From NCBI RefSeq assembly GCF_017312725.1, contig NZ_BOPO01000151.1:1-64000 (forward strand): DNA of 64,000 bases, read 5' to 3'. This DNA comes from Actinocatenispora comari. GTDB lineage: Bacteria > Actinomycetota > Actinomycetes > Mycobacteriales > Micromonosporaceae. The first letter of the stretch is position 1; every line of letters starts with the position of its first letter. A model generated the notes under the pieces. The model searched no databases and was not told the DNA's origin. It saw nothing but the letters and a program-made list of their open reading frames with translations. The translations under genes were made by a program, and so were the position numbers. Shown here in pieces: positions 43,393-51,164 of this stretch.

Positions 43393-43489
43393 CGCCCGTG
43401 CCGGGTCTGCCGACCCGACCGCGCGTGCCGGGCGTACCGGCCCGAGCGCGCGTGCCGGGTGTGCCGGCCCGAGCGCGCGTACCGGCTGG
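43393..43489. repeat. 27-bp tandem repeat, 3.6 copies
   Basis: Units at 43393-43419, 43420-43446 and 43447-43473 with a partial fourth to 43489. Consensus begins CGCGCGTGCCGGGCGTACCG. The array lies between the response-regulator stop (43374) and the kinase start (43595), lengthening the operon spacer to 220 bases. Confidence 0.9.
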
Positions 43490-43594
43490 ACCGTGCGGGC
43501 CGAGCGGGCTCGGCGTGCGGAGCCGGTCGGGTCGCCGGGGCGGGACGGGCCGGCCGGCGTGGCACGGGCGGACGATGAACGGCGGAGGCGAGCG

Positions 43595-45001
43595 ATGCGC
43601 TGGTGGTCCCGGCTCGGCCTGCGTGGCCGGCTGACCCTGATCGCGGTCGCGGGCCTCGCGATCGGGCTCACCCTGGGTGGTGCGCTGCTGGTCTTCGCGC
43701 TGCAGGCGACGCTGTCCCGGGCGCTGGACAACAGCGCGCTCGACAGCGGCCGCGAGGTCGCCGCGCTGGTCCGGGCGGGCAAGCTGCCGGACCCGATCCC
43801 GGCCGGCGAGCGGGTCGCCACCATCCAGGTGGTCGACCGGGCCGACCGCATCGTCGCCACCTCCGCCGGCGCCGACCGGCTGGTACCGGTGCTGCACGCG
43901 GACGAGGTGCGGGCCGCGCGCGGCGGCGAGCGGTTCGACGTACCGGGGGACCGGGCCGGCCTGGCCACCCCGCTGCGGGTGGTGGCGGTACCGGCGGGCA
44001 ACGACACCGTGCTGGTCGCGGTGTCGCGCAGCGAGCTGACGCAGAGCGTCGGGCTGGTCCGCAACGTGCTGCTGGTGGCGTTCCCGGCGCTGGTGGCGGT
44101 GCTGGGGCTGGTGGCGTGGCGGGCCGTCGGCTGGACGCTGCGCCCGGTGGAGGCGCTGCGTCGCGGCGCCGAGGAGATCGCCAACGCGGGTTCGCCGGCG
44201 AGCCGGCTGCCGGCGCCGGCCACCGGTGACGAGGTGGCCCGCCTCGCCACCACCCTGAACGGGATGCTGTCCCGGCTGGCCGCGAGCCAGCAGCGGCAGC
44301 GCGCGTTCGTCGCGGACGCCGCGCACGAGCTGCGCAGTCCGGTCGCGAGCATCCGTACCCAGCTGGAGGTGGCGCAGCGGCTCGGCGACCGCGCCGACTG
44401 GCCGGACGTGGCCGGCGACCTGCTGGTCGACACCGAACGGCTGTCCCGGTTGACCGAGGATCTGCTGCTGCTGGCCCGGTCCGCGGACTCGGACGAGGCG
44501 GCCGCCCGGATGGCCCGGCGGGCCGAACGGGTCGACCTCGCCGAGCTGGTCACCGACGTCGTCGACCGGTACGAGGCGGCCCGCGTCCCGGTCACCGCCC
44601 GGATCGACGTGCCCGCGGAGGTGCACGGTGATCCGGCCGCGCTGGCCCGGGTGGTCGGCAACCTGCTCGACAACGCGGTACGACACGCCGAGACCGAGGT
44701 GGTCGCCTCGGTGTCGGTGGTGCGCGACGAGGCGGTGGTGGTGGTCACCGACGACGGCCCCGGCATCCCGCCGGCCGACCGGGACCGGGTGTTCGACCGG
44801 TTCACCCGGCTCGACGACGGGCGGGCCCGGGACGAGGGCGGTTCCGGTCTCGGCCTGGCCATCGTCGCCGAGCTGGTCGCCGCGCACCACGGTGTCGTGG
44901 CGCTGACCGCCGCGCACCACCGGGACCGCAACGTCGGCGGGCCCGGCGGTCCGGGCGTCCGCGCCGAGGTCCGCCTCCCGCTCCTCCCCGACACCGCCTG
45001 A
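43595..45001 (+). CDS. Sensor histidine kinase (OmpR partner)
   Basis: A 468-residue kinase. TM1 (LTLIAVAGLAIGLTLGGALLVFAL) and TM2 (VLLVAFPALVAVLGLVAWRAV) flank a sensor loop of about 130 residues, followed by a HAMP domain (LRPVEALRRGAEEIA), HisKA with the acceptor His in DAAHELRSPVASI, and HATPase with LDNAVRHAE, DDGPGIPPADRDRVFDRF and GSGLGLAIV. ATG at 43595 with GGAGGCGAG upstream. The 3' end is included in a 19-bp tandem repeat. Confidence 0.94.
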   Translation: MRWWSRLGLRGRLTLIAVAGLAIGLTLGGALLVFALQATLSRALDNSALDSGREVAALVRAGKLPDPIPAGERVATIQVVDRADRIVATSAGADRLVPVLHADEVRAARGGERFDVPGDRAGLATPLRVVAVPAGNDTVLVAVSRSELTQSVGLVRNVLLVAFPALVAVLGLVAWRAVGWTLRPVEALRRGAEEIANAGSPASRLPAPATGDEVARLATTLNGMLSRLAASQQRQRAFVADAAHELRSPVASIRTQLEVAQRLGDRADWPDVAGDLLVDTERLSRLTEDLLLLARSADSDEAAARMARRAERVDLAELVTDVVDRYEAARVPVTARIDVPAEVHGDPAALARVVGNLLDNAVRHAETEVVASVSVVRDEAVVVVTDDGPGIPPADRDRVFDRFTRLDDGRARDEGGSGLGLAIVAELVAAHHGVVALTAAHHRDRNVGGPGGPGVRAEVRLPLLPDTA

Positions 45002-45061
45002 CGGCCCGACACCGCCTGACTGCCCCGAGACCGCCTAACGGCCCCGAGACCGCCTGACGGC
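44988..45061. repeat. 19-bp tandem repeat, 4 copies, starting in a gene 3' end
   Basis: Copies at about 44988, 45006, 45025 and 45044, core CCGACACCGCCTGAC / CCGAGACCGCCTGAC, spacing 18-19. The first copy contains the terminal codons and stop (44999-45001) of the kinase gene, so the array looks like a duplication of its 3' end. Confidence 0.8.
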
Positions 45062-45123
45062 GCCCGCGCCCGCCGACACCGACGGACCGGACCGATCCCC
45101 GGACGCTGCTCGGCCCGGCGGGT

Positions 45124-45879
45124 TCAGCGCCGGACGAACTCGGCGCGCCAGCGGCGGACCGGCGGGTCCTCGCTGGTGTCCGCGAGGTCCTCGACCAGCA
45201 CCGGCCGCAGGCCGTCGACCGCGAAGGCGTCGATCTCGGTACGCGTCAGCGGCCACGGCATCCGGCCGGCCGGATCGTCGTCGTCCCGGGCCCGCGCGAT
45301 CACCAGCAGCCGGCCGCCCGGCCGCAGCAGCTCGGCGAACCGGGCGATCGCCCGCCGGCGGGCCGCACCCTGCAGTGTCTGCACCGTGTACGCCTCGAAG
45401 ACCAGGTCGAACGTGCCGAGCAGGTCGGCCGGTGGGTCGAGCAGGTCCGCCACCCGGTAGTCGACCGGCGAGCCCGCGAACCGCTCCCGGGCCGCCCGCA
45501 CGGCGCTCGGTGCCACGTCGAACGCGACCGTGTCGTACCCGAGGGCGGCGAGGTGTTCCGCGTCGTCGCCGAGCCCGCAGCCGACCACCAGCGCCCGGCC
45601 CTGGTGTCCGGTGCGCGTCCTGGACCAGTCGACCAGCAGCGGGTTGGGTTCCCGGTCGGCCCACGGCACGACCGCGGTGCCGGACTCGGCCGCCGCGTAC
45701 AGCCGCTCGAACCAGCCGGTGTCGTCGCCGACCGCGACCGCCTCGGCCGCCAGCTTCCGCGCGTACCCGCGCTGCCCGTCGTCCGCCACCGGCGCGTGCT
45801 GGCCGTCGTTCGTCGCCGGCGCGTGCCCGGGCTGCGTGTCGTTCGTCGGGGGCGTGTACCCGCGCGTGTCGTCGGTCAT
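45124..45879 (-). CDS. SAM-dependent methyltransferase, thiopurine-methyltransferase-like
   Basis: A 251-residue class I methyltransferase. The SAM motif is ALVVGCGLGDDAEHLA (residues about 96-111) with FDVAP and a DLLDPP loop, and LLRPGGRLLVIARA as motif IV. The first 60 residues are a polar, repetitive lead (TNDTQPGHAPATNDGQ) that is not in the family. ATG overlaps the stop of the phosphatase gene by 4 bases (ATGA). Substrate unknown; it may be cotranscribed with pheA. Confidence 0.85.
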   Translation of the reverse strand: MTDDTRGYTPPTNDTQPGHAPATNDGQHAPVADDGQRGYARKLAAEAVAVGDDTGWFERLYAAAESGTAVVPWADREPNPLLVDWSRTRTGHQGRALVVGCGLGDDAEHLAALGYDTVAFDVAPSAVRAARERFAGSPVDYRVADLLDPPADLLGTFDLVFEAYTVQTLQGAARRRAIARFAELLRPGGRLLVIARARDDDDPAGRMPWPLTRTEIDAFAVDGLRPVLVEDLADTSEDPPVRRWRAEFVRR

Positions 45880-46622
45880 GGGCGTCCCTCTCGTTGGTCC
45901 CGGCCGTCGCCTGCCCAGGACACCACCCGCAGTCGGCCGGCGTCCGCCACTGTCCTGTCGTCGGTCGCTCGGTGGATCGTTTCCGTACCGTGGCCGGCGC
46001 CTTCCGCGGTCGGCGCCACGACGCCGCCCGGTGTCGCGGGCGTGAGGCCGGCGGTGCCGGTGTCCGGGGCGAGCAGGACCGCGCGGCCGGCGTTCGGCAG
46101 CTCCGGTACGTGCCGGGACAGCCCGGTGGCGAGCCGCGGCACGCCGACCACGAACAGCGTGCCGTGCCCGACCAGTACCGCGGTGCCGCCGGCGGGCAGC
46201 TCGGCGAGCACGTCGGACAGCACCGTACGCAGCCGGCGAACCAGGTCGGTGCCGTCCTCGCCACCGGGCAGCCGCGGCGTCAGGTCGTCCCGCCAGCGCG
46301 CGAACGTCGTCGCCACCAGCGCCGCGTCCGCCGGATCGGTACTGCCGTGCAACGTCCCGATCAGCGCCTCGTGCCCGGCCGGATGCACCCGTACCGGCGT
46401 CCCGTACCGGGCGGCGAGCGGCTCGGCGGTCTGCACCGCCCGGGCCATCGGCGACGACCACACCACGTCCGGCGGGTACTCCGCCGGCCAGTCCGCGGCC
46501 AGCCGCGCCACCTGCCGCTCGCCCAGCGGCGACAGCGGTACGCCGGGGATCGCGCAGGTCAGCGAGTGGTCCACGTTCGCCGTGCTCTGCCCGTGCCGCA
46601 CCAGCACGACCCGCCGCGTCAC
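45876..46622 (-). CDS. Histidine phosphatase (phosphoglycerate mutase-like)
   Basis: A 248-residue branch-1 histidine phosphatase. The catalytic His is in the LVRHGQSTAN motif at residues 7-16; the second catalytic His is in LVGHGTLFVVG; the phosphate pocket includes R61-type residues. The C-terminal 70 residues are Gly/Ala-rich and unconserved. GTG at 46622 is the only start before the RHG motif with an upstream GGCGGGG. In actinobacteria it is regularly adjacent to pheA. Coupled to the methyltransferase by a 4-base overlap. Confidence 0.9.
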   Translation of the reverse strand: MTRRVVLVRHGQSTANVDHSLTCAIPGVPLSPLGERQVARLAADWPAEYPPDVVWSSPMARAVQTAEPLAARYGTPVRVHPAGHEALIGTLHGSTDPADAALVATTFARWRDDLTPRLPGGEDGTDLVRRLRTVLSDVLAELPAGGTAVLVGHGTLFVVGVPRLATGLSRHVPELPNAGRAVLLAPDTGTAGLTPATPGGVVAPTAEGAGHGTETIHRATDDRTVADAGRLRVVSWAGDGRDQREGRP

Positions 46623-46689
46623 CGCACCCCGCCTCGTCGCACGGCGTCGGCTCGCCCCGAAGACGCTTCCCGCCCGGACCGCGCCACGA

Positions 46690-47634
46690 TCAACCCGTGG
46701 GCGGGTCGGCGTCGCCGGCGCGGACCCGGGCCAGCCAGGACTGCGCCTCGGTGAAGTCGGCGTCGGACATACCGGCAGGCGGGGGTACCGGCGGCTCGGC
46801 GCCGGCCCGCGGGTAGGAGCCGAAGTACCGCACGTCGCGGCAGATCCGGCGCAGCCCGGCCAGCGCCTCGCCCATCCGCGCGTCGGCGACGTGCCCGGTG
46901 CAGTCGAGCAGGAAGCAGTACCGGCCGAGCGCCTCACCGGTCGGCCGGGACTCGATCCGGCTCAGGTTCACCCCGCGCACCGCCAGCTCGGTCAGCACCG
47001 CGAGCAGCGCGCCGACTCGGTCGTGCGCGATGAACACCGCGATCGTGGTGACGTCGTTGCCGGTCGGCGGGGGTGCCGGCGCGGGCCGGGAGAGCAGTAC
47101 GAACCGGGTCATCGCGTCGGCGTGGTCGGCGACGCCCTCGGCGAGCACGGTGAGCCCGTGCCGGCGCGCGGCGAGCGGCGTGGACAGCGCCCCGTCGTAC
47201 TCGCCCTCGGCGCACCGGATCGCCGCGGTGGCGTTGGACAGCACGTCGGTGACGGTCGCGGCCGGTACCGTGTCGCGCAGCCAGTGCCGGCACTGCGCCG
47301 AGGCCTGCGGGTGCGCCGCGACGGTACGCACGGCGTCCGTCCCGCGGCCGTCCCGGGTGGCGAACACGAACCGGATCGGCAGGACCACCTCGCGCCGGAT
47401 CTGCAGCGGGCCACCGGCGACCAGGTCGTCGACGGTCACCGGCACCGATCCGCCGACCGAGTTCTCCAGCGGTACCAGGGCCGCGTCGGCGTCGCCGGTG
47501 CGCACCGCGTCGAGCGCCTCGGGCACGGTCCGGGCCGGCAGCAGGGCGGCGTCCGCGGCCTCCGGTAGGGTCCGCAGCGCCTCCTCGCTGAAGGTCCCCT
47601 CCGGCCCGAGATAGCTGTACCGCGCGGTCGACAT
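46690..47634 (-). CDS. pheA: Prephenate dehydratase
   Basis: A 314-residue enzyme that converts prephenate to phenylpyruvate in phenylalanine synthesis. N-terminal PDT domain: YLGPEGTFSEEAL, VPLENSVGGSV (about residues 55-65), and ALVP. The C-terminal ACT domain (VFIAHDRVGALLAVLTELAVRGVNLSRIESRP) gives Phe feedback control. No chorismate-mutase domain, as is usual in actinobacteria. ATG at 47634 with TAGGCT 6 bases upstream and no ribosome binding site: leaderless. First gene of a likely operon with the phosphatase (67 bases downstream). Confidence 0.95.
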   Translation of the reverse strand: MSTARYSYLGPEGTFSEEALRTLPEAADAALLPARTVPEALDAVRTGDADAALVPLENSVGGSVPVTVDDLVAGGPLQIRREVVLPIRFVFATRDGRGTDAVRTVAAHPQASAQCRHWLRDTVPAATVTDVLSNATAAIRCAEGEYDGALSTPLAARRHGLTVLAEGVADHADAMTRFVLLSRPAPAPPPTGNDVTTIAVFIAHDRVGALLAVLTELAVRGVNLSRIESRPTGEALGRYCFLLDCTGHVADARMGEALAGLRRICRDVRYFGSYPRAGAEPPVPPPAGMSDADFTEAQSWLARVRAGDADPPTG

Positions 47635-47640
47635 GCGGCG

Positions 47641-47646
47641 AGCCTA
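47641..47646 (-). promoter_or_regulatory. -10 hexamer TAGGCT for leaderless pheA
   Basis: On the minus strand TAGGCT is followed by CGCCGC and the ATG at 47634. Same arrangement as serS. No -35 element is clear. Confidence 0.5.
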
Positions 47647-47890
47647 TGTCGCTGCGGGTGGCCGCCCGCGCGCGGTCCGGGGCGGGATGATCGTGGCCGG
47701 CGCGCGGGCCGAGAGGTGACGAAGGCCGCCAGCGCGGCAAACCAGGCCACCACCGCATGGCCAGTTTGTCGACTACAGTTCGTGATAGAATTCGCCATAA
47801 AGGCGTGACTACGACCACAAATCCCGCCACGCTGAGTCACCTCGCGTAACCGGGTCTTCTCAGTAAGTGCGGCAATACCTATCGTGGACA

Positions 47891-47915
47891 GATCCGCTCA
47901 GGTACGGAGCGGATC
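47891..47915. promoter_or_regulatory. 9-bp perfect inverted repeat before iclR
   Basis: GATCCGCTC (47891-47899) and GAGCGGATC (47907-47915) flank AGGTACG, just upstream of the GGAGG of the iclR gene. It may be the autoregulatory operator or a hairpin that hides the ribosome binding site. The wider region (about 47750-47880) is AT-rich. Confidence 0.5.
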
Positions 47916-47932
47916 AATTGCGGAGGTTTGTT

Positions 47933-48739
47933 GTGCGCACTGACGGCTCACAGGCACCCTCGGACCTGATCCAAAGTGTGTCTCGTGCACTGCGGATTCT
48001 GGAGACCGTGGGGCGTTCCCAGCGTGGACTGACGGTCAAGCAGATCGCGCGGCGGTGCGAACTCGGCCTGTCCACCACCTACCACCTCGTGCGCACCCTG
48101 ACGTACGAGGGTTATCTGATCCGGTGCAACGACGGCACCTACCTGCCCGGCCTGGAAGTGGCGGACAGGTTTCGGGAGCTGAGCGCGGCCGTCCGGCCGC
48201 CGACCGACACCGCCGTCGGGCTGCGCCGGGCCGCCGGGGCCACCGGGTTCAGTCACTACCTGGCCCGGTTCGTCGACGGCAAGGTGGCCATCACCGGCGT
48301 CGCCGAGGGGCCGCGCTCGCCGCACCTGGAGGACCTGATCGTCGGGTTCGACGACGCGGCGCACGCGACCGCGATCGGCAAGGCGCTGCTCGCGACTCTG
48401 GACGTGACGCATCGGCGGCGCTACCTGTCGGTGGTCGGCATGCGGCCGTACACCAGGTCCACGGTGGTGGACCGGCAGCAGCTGGAGCACGACCTCGCCG
48501 GGCTGCGGCGCCGCGGCACGTTCGTCGAGCGCGGTCAGTACCGCGACAACGTGGCCTGCGCGGCCACCGTGATCAGCACCGGGTCGCCCGAGTCGCCGCA
48601 CATGGTGCTCGGTTGCACGATGTCGCTGGAGGAGTTCCAGCGCAACGAGCCGACGGTGTTGAACCAGCTCGCCACCGTGTCGCGCAGCATCGCCGCCGCC
48701 GTGGCCAACAACCCGAGCCCGCCGCCGCTGCCGCTCTGA
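47933..48739 (+). CDS. IclR family transcriptional regulator, SsgR-like
   Basis: A 268-residue regulator. The winged helix is VSRALRILETVGRSQRGLTVKQIARRCELGLSTTYHLVRTL (residues about 15-57) and the effector domain contains AHATAIGKALLATL and NVACAATVIS. The LSTTYHLVRTL...GYL run resembles Streptomyces SsgR, activator of the sporulation gene ssgA; homology is plausible, orthology unproven. GTG at 47933 with GGAGG 6 bases upstream. Preceded by a perfect dyad. Confidence 0.88.
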   Translation: MRTDGSQAPSDLIQSVSRALRILETVGRSQRGLTVKQIARRCELGLSTTYHLVRTLTYEGYLIRCNDGTYLPGLEVADRFRELSAAVRPPTDTAVGLRRAAGATGFSHYLARFVDGKVAITGVAEGPRSPHLEDLIVGFDDAAHATAIGKALLATLDVTHRRRYLSVVGMRPYTRSTVVDRQQLEHDLAGLRRRGTFVERGQYRDNVACAATVISTGSPESPHMVLGCTMSLEEFQRNEPTVLNQLATVSRSIAAAVANNPSPPPLPL

Positions 48740-48806
48740 CCCAACGCCTCCGTCGCCGGCTCGCCACTGCGGCAGGCCGGCCCTCGTCGTGTCCGGATCC
48801 AGCCCG

Positions 48807-48913
48807 GATCGTGTCCGGATCCGGGCTGGTCTGGATCGTGTCGGGATCCGGGCCGGTCTGGATCGTGTCGGGATCCGGGCCGGTCTGGAGCGTGTCGGGA
48901 TCCGGGCTGTCTG
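48807..48913. repeat. 27-bp tandem repeat, 4 copies
   Basis: Units at 48807-48833, 48834-48860, 48861-48887 and 48888-48913 (last one base shorter), centred on CGGGATCCGGG. A partial copy precedes at about 48787-48806. It lies between the IclR gene and the small Cys protein. Confidence 0.92.
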
Positions 48914-49024
48914 GGAATCGCGATCTGCACCGTCGCACTCCCGGTCCGTCGCCACGCGGTGACGCCGCCGTAACTTTCGGTTCATCGGCTCCGCAGGACA
49001 CCGACGTCACGGGGAGGTGGACCG

Positions 49025-49393
49025 GTGAACGCGACCAACACGGCACCGGCCGGTGTGGGAGTGGCCGAGCGCGGCAGGCACAGCGCCACGGCGACGGTCG
49101 AGGGTGAGGCGCCACCAGGCGGTACCGAGGCGGTGGCGGACGCGCCCACCGACCCGGCGGTACCCGACGGCGTGGTCGACGCGCTGCTCTGGCGAGACGC
49201 GCAGTACGTGCTGAACCGGCACCGGCCGGACGGATCGTGCTGCGGCTACTGCGGCGAGCCGAGCCCGTGCACCGCGACCCGGCTGGCCACCAGGGCGGCC
49301 AGCGCGGCGCGTACCCCGGCCCGGCCGGCGGGGCACGGCGCGCAGTGGCGGGTCGTCGCCGGCGTCACGATCACCCCGCCGAACGGGCACTGA
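49025..49393 (+). CDS. Small hypothetical Cys-motif protein
   Basis: A 122-residue protein of unknown function. A motif CCGYCGEPSPC near residue 72-82 follows RHRPDGS and could bind zinc; the N-terminal 45 residues are low-complexity and polar. No TM or signal peptide. GTG at 49025 is chosen for GGGGAGG 7 bases upstream. Similar short proteins with an RHR.DG.C..C......C pattern are found scattered in actinobacteria without assigned role. Confidence 0.65.
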   Translation: MNATNTAPAGVGVAERGRHSATATVEGEAPPGGTEAVADAPTDPAVPDGVVDALLWRDAQYVLNRHRPDGSCCGYCGEPSPCTATRLATRAASAARTPARPAGHGAQWRVVAGVTITPPNGH

Positions 49394-49854
49394 TCTCGTA
49401 TCCGGCTCGGCGCCTGAGGTTGGCGCCGGGCAGGCGGCTCCGCTCGGTTCCGCGCCGAGCGTCCGACCAGGAAGCCGTCCGGCTTCCGCCCCCCGCGGAT
49501 CGGCGGACCACCGGGGACGTCGTTCCCTGGCCGTACCGCGGGACGGGACGCACCGCGATGCACCGCACGGCCCGGCGGTGCGCGAGGCGGTGGTCCCCGA
49601 CGATGGGCGGGGCGCGCTCGACGTTCCCCCGCGATCCGGGTGCGACCCGCCCATCGATAACCGCCGTGCTGCCGGTACTGGCGGCGCTGGCGCGCTGCTG
49701 GATGGGCTTCGGCGATGAACCCGCTGTGACCGCCTTGCTCCTTAAGGTTCCCATAATGTCGGAGTTATTAGCTTTCGGGATGAGATATATGCACCCTTCG
49801 CGCTGAATACTGTTCGCATTCCTCCGCACGACCCCTACCGCAAGGAGGACAGGA
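49394..49854. other. Intergenic region upstream of the S53 peptidase
   Basis: A 461-base region. It has a 7-bp hairpin (49470-49476 with 49481-49487, GTCC loop) that may end the upstream transcript, and an AT-rich stretch at about 49738-49795 (TAATGTCGGAGTTATTAG, GAGATATATG) where the peptidase promoter should lie. A minus-strand frame runs through but has no protein-like pattern. Confidence 0.55.
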
Positions 49855-51033
49855 ATGCGAACCAAGCCCCTCGCCGGTGCCGCTGTCGCTGTTGGCGGCG
49901 CACTGGCCCTGGCGTTCACTGCCGCACCGGCCAACGCGCAGACCGCGACGACCGACGGCTCGAACGTCACGCACAGCTGTGCCCGACCCACGAAGGCGGG
50001 TGAGATGGCCTGCCTGGCGCTGGTGCGTACCGACGTCAAGCAGCCCCGGTCGATCGGCCGGCACGCCGACCCGTCCGGACTCGGCCCGGCCGACCTGCAG
50101 TCGGCCTACAACCTGGCCGCCGACGGCGGCGCGGGTCAGACCGTGGCCATCGTCGACGCGTACGACGACCCGAACGCCGAGGCCGACCTGAACGCGTACC
50201 GGGCGCAGTACGGCCTGGGTGACGCCGACTTCCAGAAGGTCAACCAGGACGGTCAGGCCAGCCCGCTGCCGACCGCGGACTCCGGCTGGGCCACCGAGAT
50301 CTCGCTCGACCTGGACATGGTGTCCGCGGTCGCGCCGAAGGCCAAGATCCTGCTGGTCGAGGCGAACAGCGCGAGCATGGACGACCTCGGTGCCTCGGTG
50401 AACACCGCCGTGAAGCTGGGCGCCAACGCGGTGTCCAACAGCTACGGCGGCGGCGAGGACTCGACCGAGCAGCAGGCCGACGACCAGTACTTCAACCACC
50501 CGGGCGTGGCGATCACGGTGTCCTCCGGCGACTCGGGCTACGGCACCGAGTACCCGGCGGCGTCGCAGTACGTCACCGCGGTCGGCGGTACCTCGCTGAC
50601 CAAGGACTCCTCGTCCCGCGGCTGGTCGGAGAGCGCCTGGGACGGTGCCGGCTCCGGTGAGTCGCAGTACGTCAGCAAGCCGTCCTGGGAGACCGACGCG
50701 ACCGGTACCAGCAAGCGCGCGGTCGCGGACGTGTCCGCGGTCGCCGACCCGAACACCGGTCTCGCCGTGTACGACACGTACCAGCAGAGCGGCTGGATGG
50801 TCGTCGGCGGCACCAGCGCCTCGTCGCCGATCATCGCCGGCGTGTACGCCGACGCCGGTTCGCCCGGGGACAACCCGGCGAGCGACCCGTGGTCGAACAG
50901 CGACAGCCTGAACGACGTCACCACCGGGAGCAACGGCAGCTGCGACGTGCAGCAGCTGTGCAACGCCGGTGACGGCTGGGACGGCCCGACCGGCCTGGGC
51001 ACCCCGAACGGCACCGACGCGTTCAAGGGCTGA
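49855..51033 (+). CDS. Secreted S53 (sedolisin-type) serine-carboxyl peptidase
   Basis: A 392-residue secreted protease. Signal peptide with a hydrophobic run (GAAVAVGGALALAFTA) and cleavage about ANAQ (residue 28). The sedolisin catalytic residues are visible: E148 and D152 in EISLD, oxyanion Asp D226 in SSGDSG, and nucleophile S321 in GGTSASSP. A Cys pair occurs early (C42, C53) and late (CDVQQLC). It lacks the large propeptide of kumamolisin, as do similar actinobacterial members of this group. ATG with AAGGAGG 6-8 bases upstream and a perfect terminator after the stop. Confidence 0.92.
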   Translation: MRTKPLAGAAVAVGGALALAFTAAPANAQTATTDGSNVTHSCARPTKAGEMACLALVRTDVKQPRSIGRHADPSGLGPADLQSAYNLAADGGAGQTVAIVDAYDDPNAEADLNAYRAQYGLGDADFQKVNQDGQASPLPTADSGWATEISLDLDMVSAVAPKAKILLVEANSASMDDLGASVNTAVKLGANAVSNSYGGGEDSTEQQADDQYFNHPGVAITVSSGDSGYGTEYPAASQYVTAVGGTSLTKDSSSRGWSESAWDGAGSGESQYVSKPSWETDATGTSKRAVADVSAVADPNTGLAVYDTYQQSGWMVVGGTSASSPIIAGVYADAGSPGDNPASDPWSNSDSLNDVTTGSNGSCDVQQLCNAGDGWDGPTGLGTPNGTDAFKG

Positions 51034-51057
51034 TCCGACCGGGCTCTACCCCCCATC

Positions 51058-51095
51058 GAGGCATGGCCATCAGCATCAGCTGGTGGCCATGCCTC
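51058..51095 (+). terminator. 17-bp hairpin after S53 peptidase
   Basis: 51058-51074 pairs with 51079-51095 with one G-U wobble over an ATCA loop. It starts 24 bases after the stop codon and is followed by CTTCG. Among the strongest terminators in the window. Confidence 0.88.
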
Positions 51096-51151
51096 CTTCG
51101 CCCGAACCACCCGGCCGGGTTACCGAGTGGTACGGGGTGCAAATCAGGTCA

Positions 51152-51157
51152 TAACAT
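51152..51157 (+). promoter_or_regulatory. -10 hexamer TAACAT for a leaderless LysR gene
   Basis: TAACAT is followed by 7 bases and the ATG at 51165; no Shine-Dalgarno sequence is visible. Confidence 0.4.
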
Positions 51158-51164
51158 GTGGTGC

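Noticed and set aside
48780-48930. Possible small minus-strand protein through the 27-bp repeat
   Set aside because: The product is a repeat of Asp/Pro/Gly blocks that depends wholly on the array; no ribosome binding site.
49371-50039. 222-codon minus-strand frame over the S53 promoter region
   Set aside because: It runs antisense through the peptidase signal region and has no recognisable pattern.
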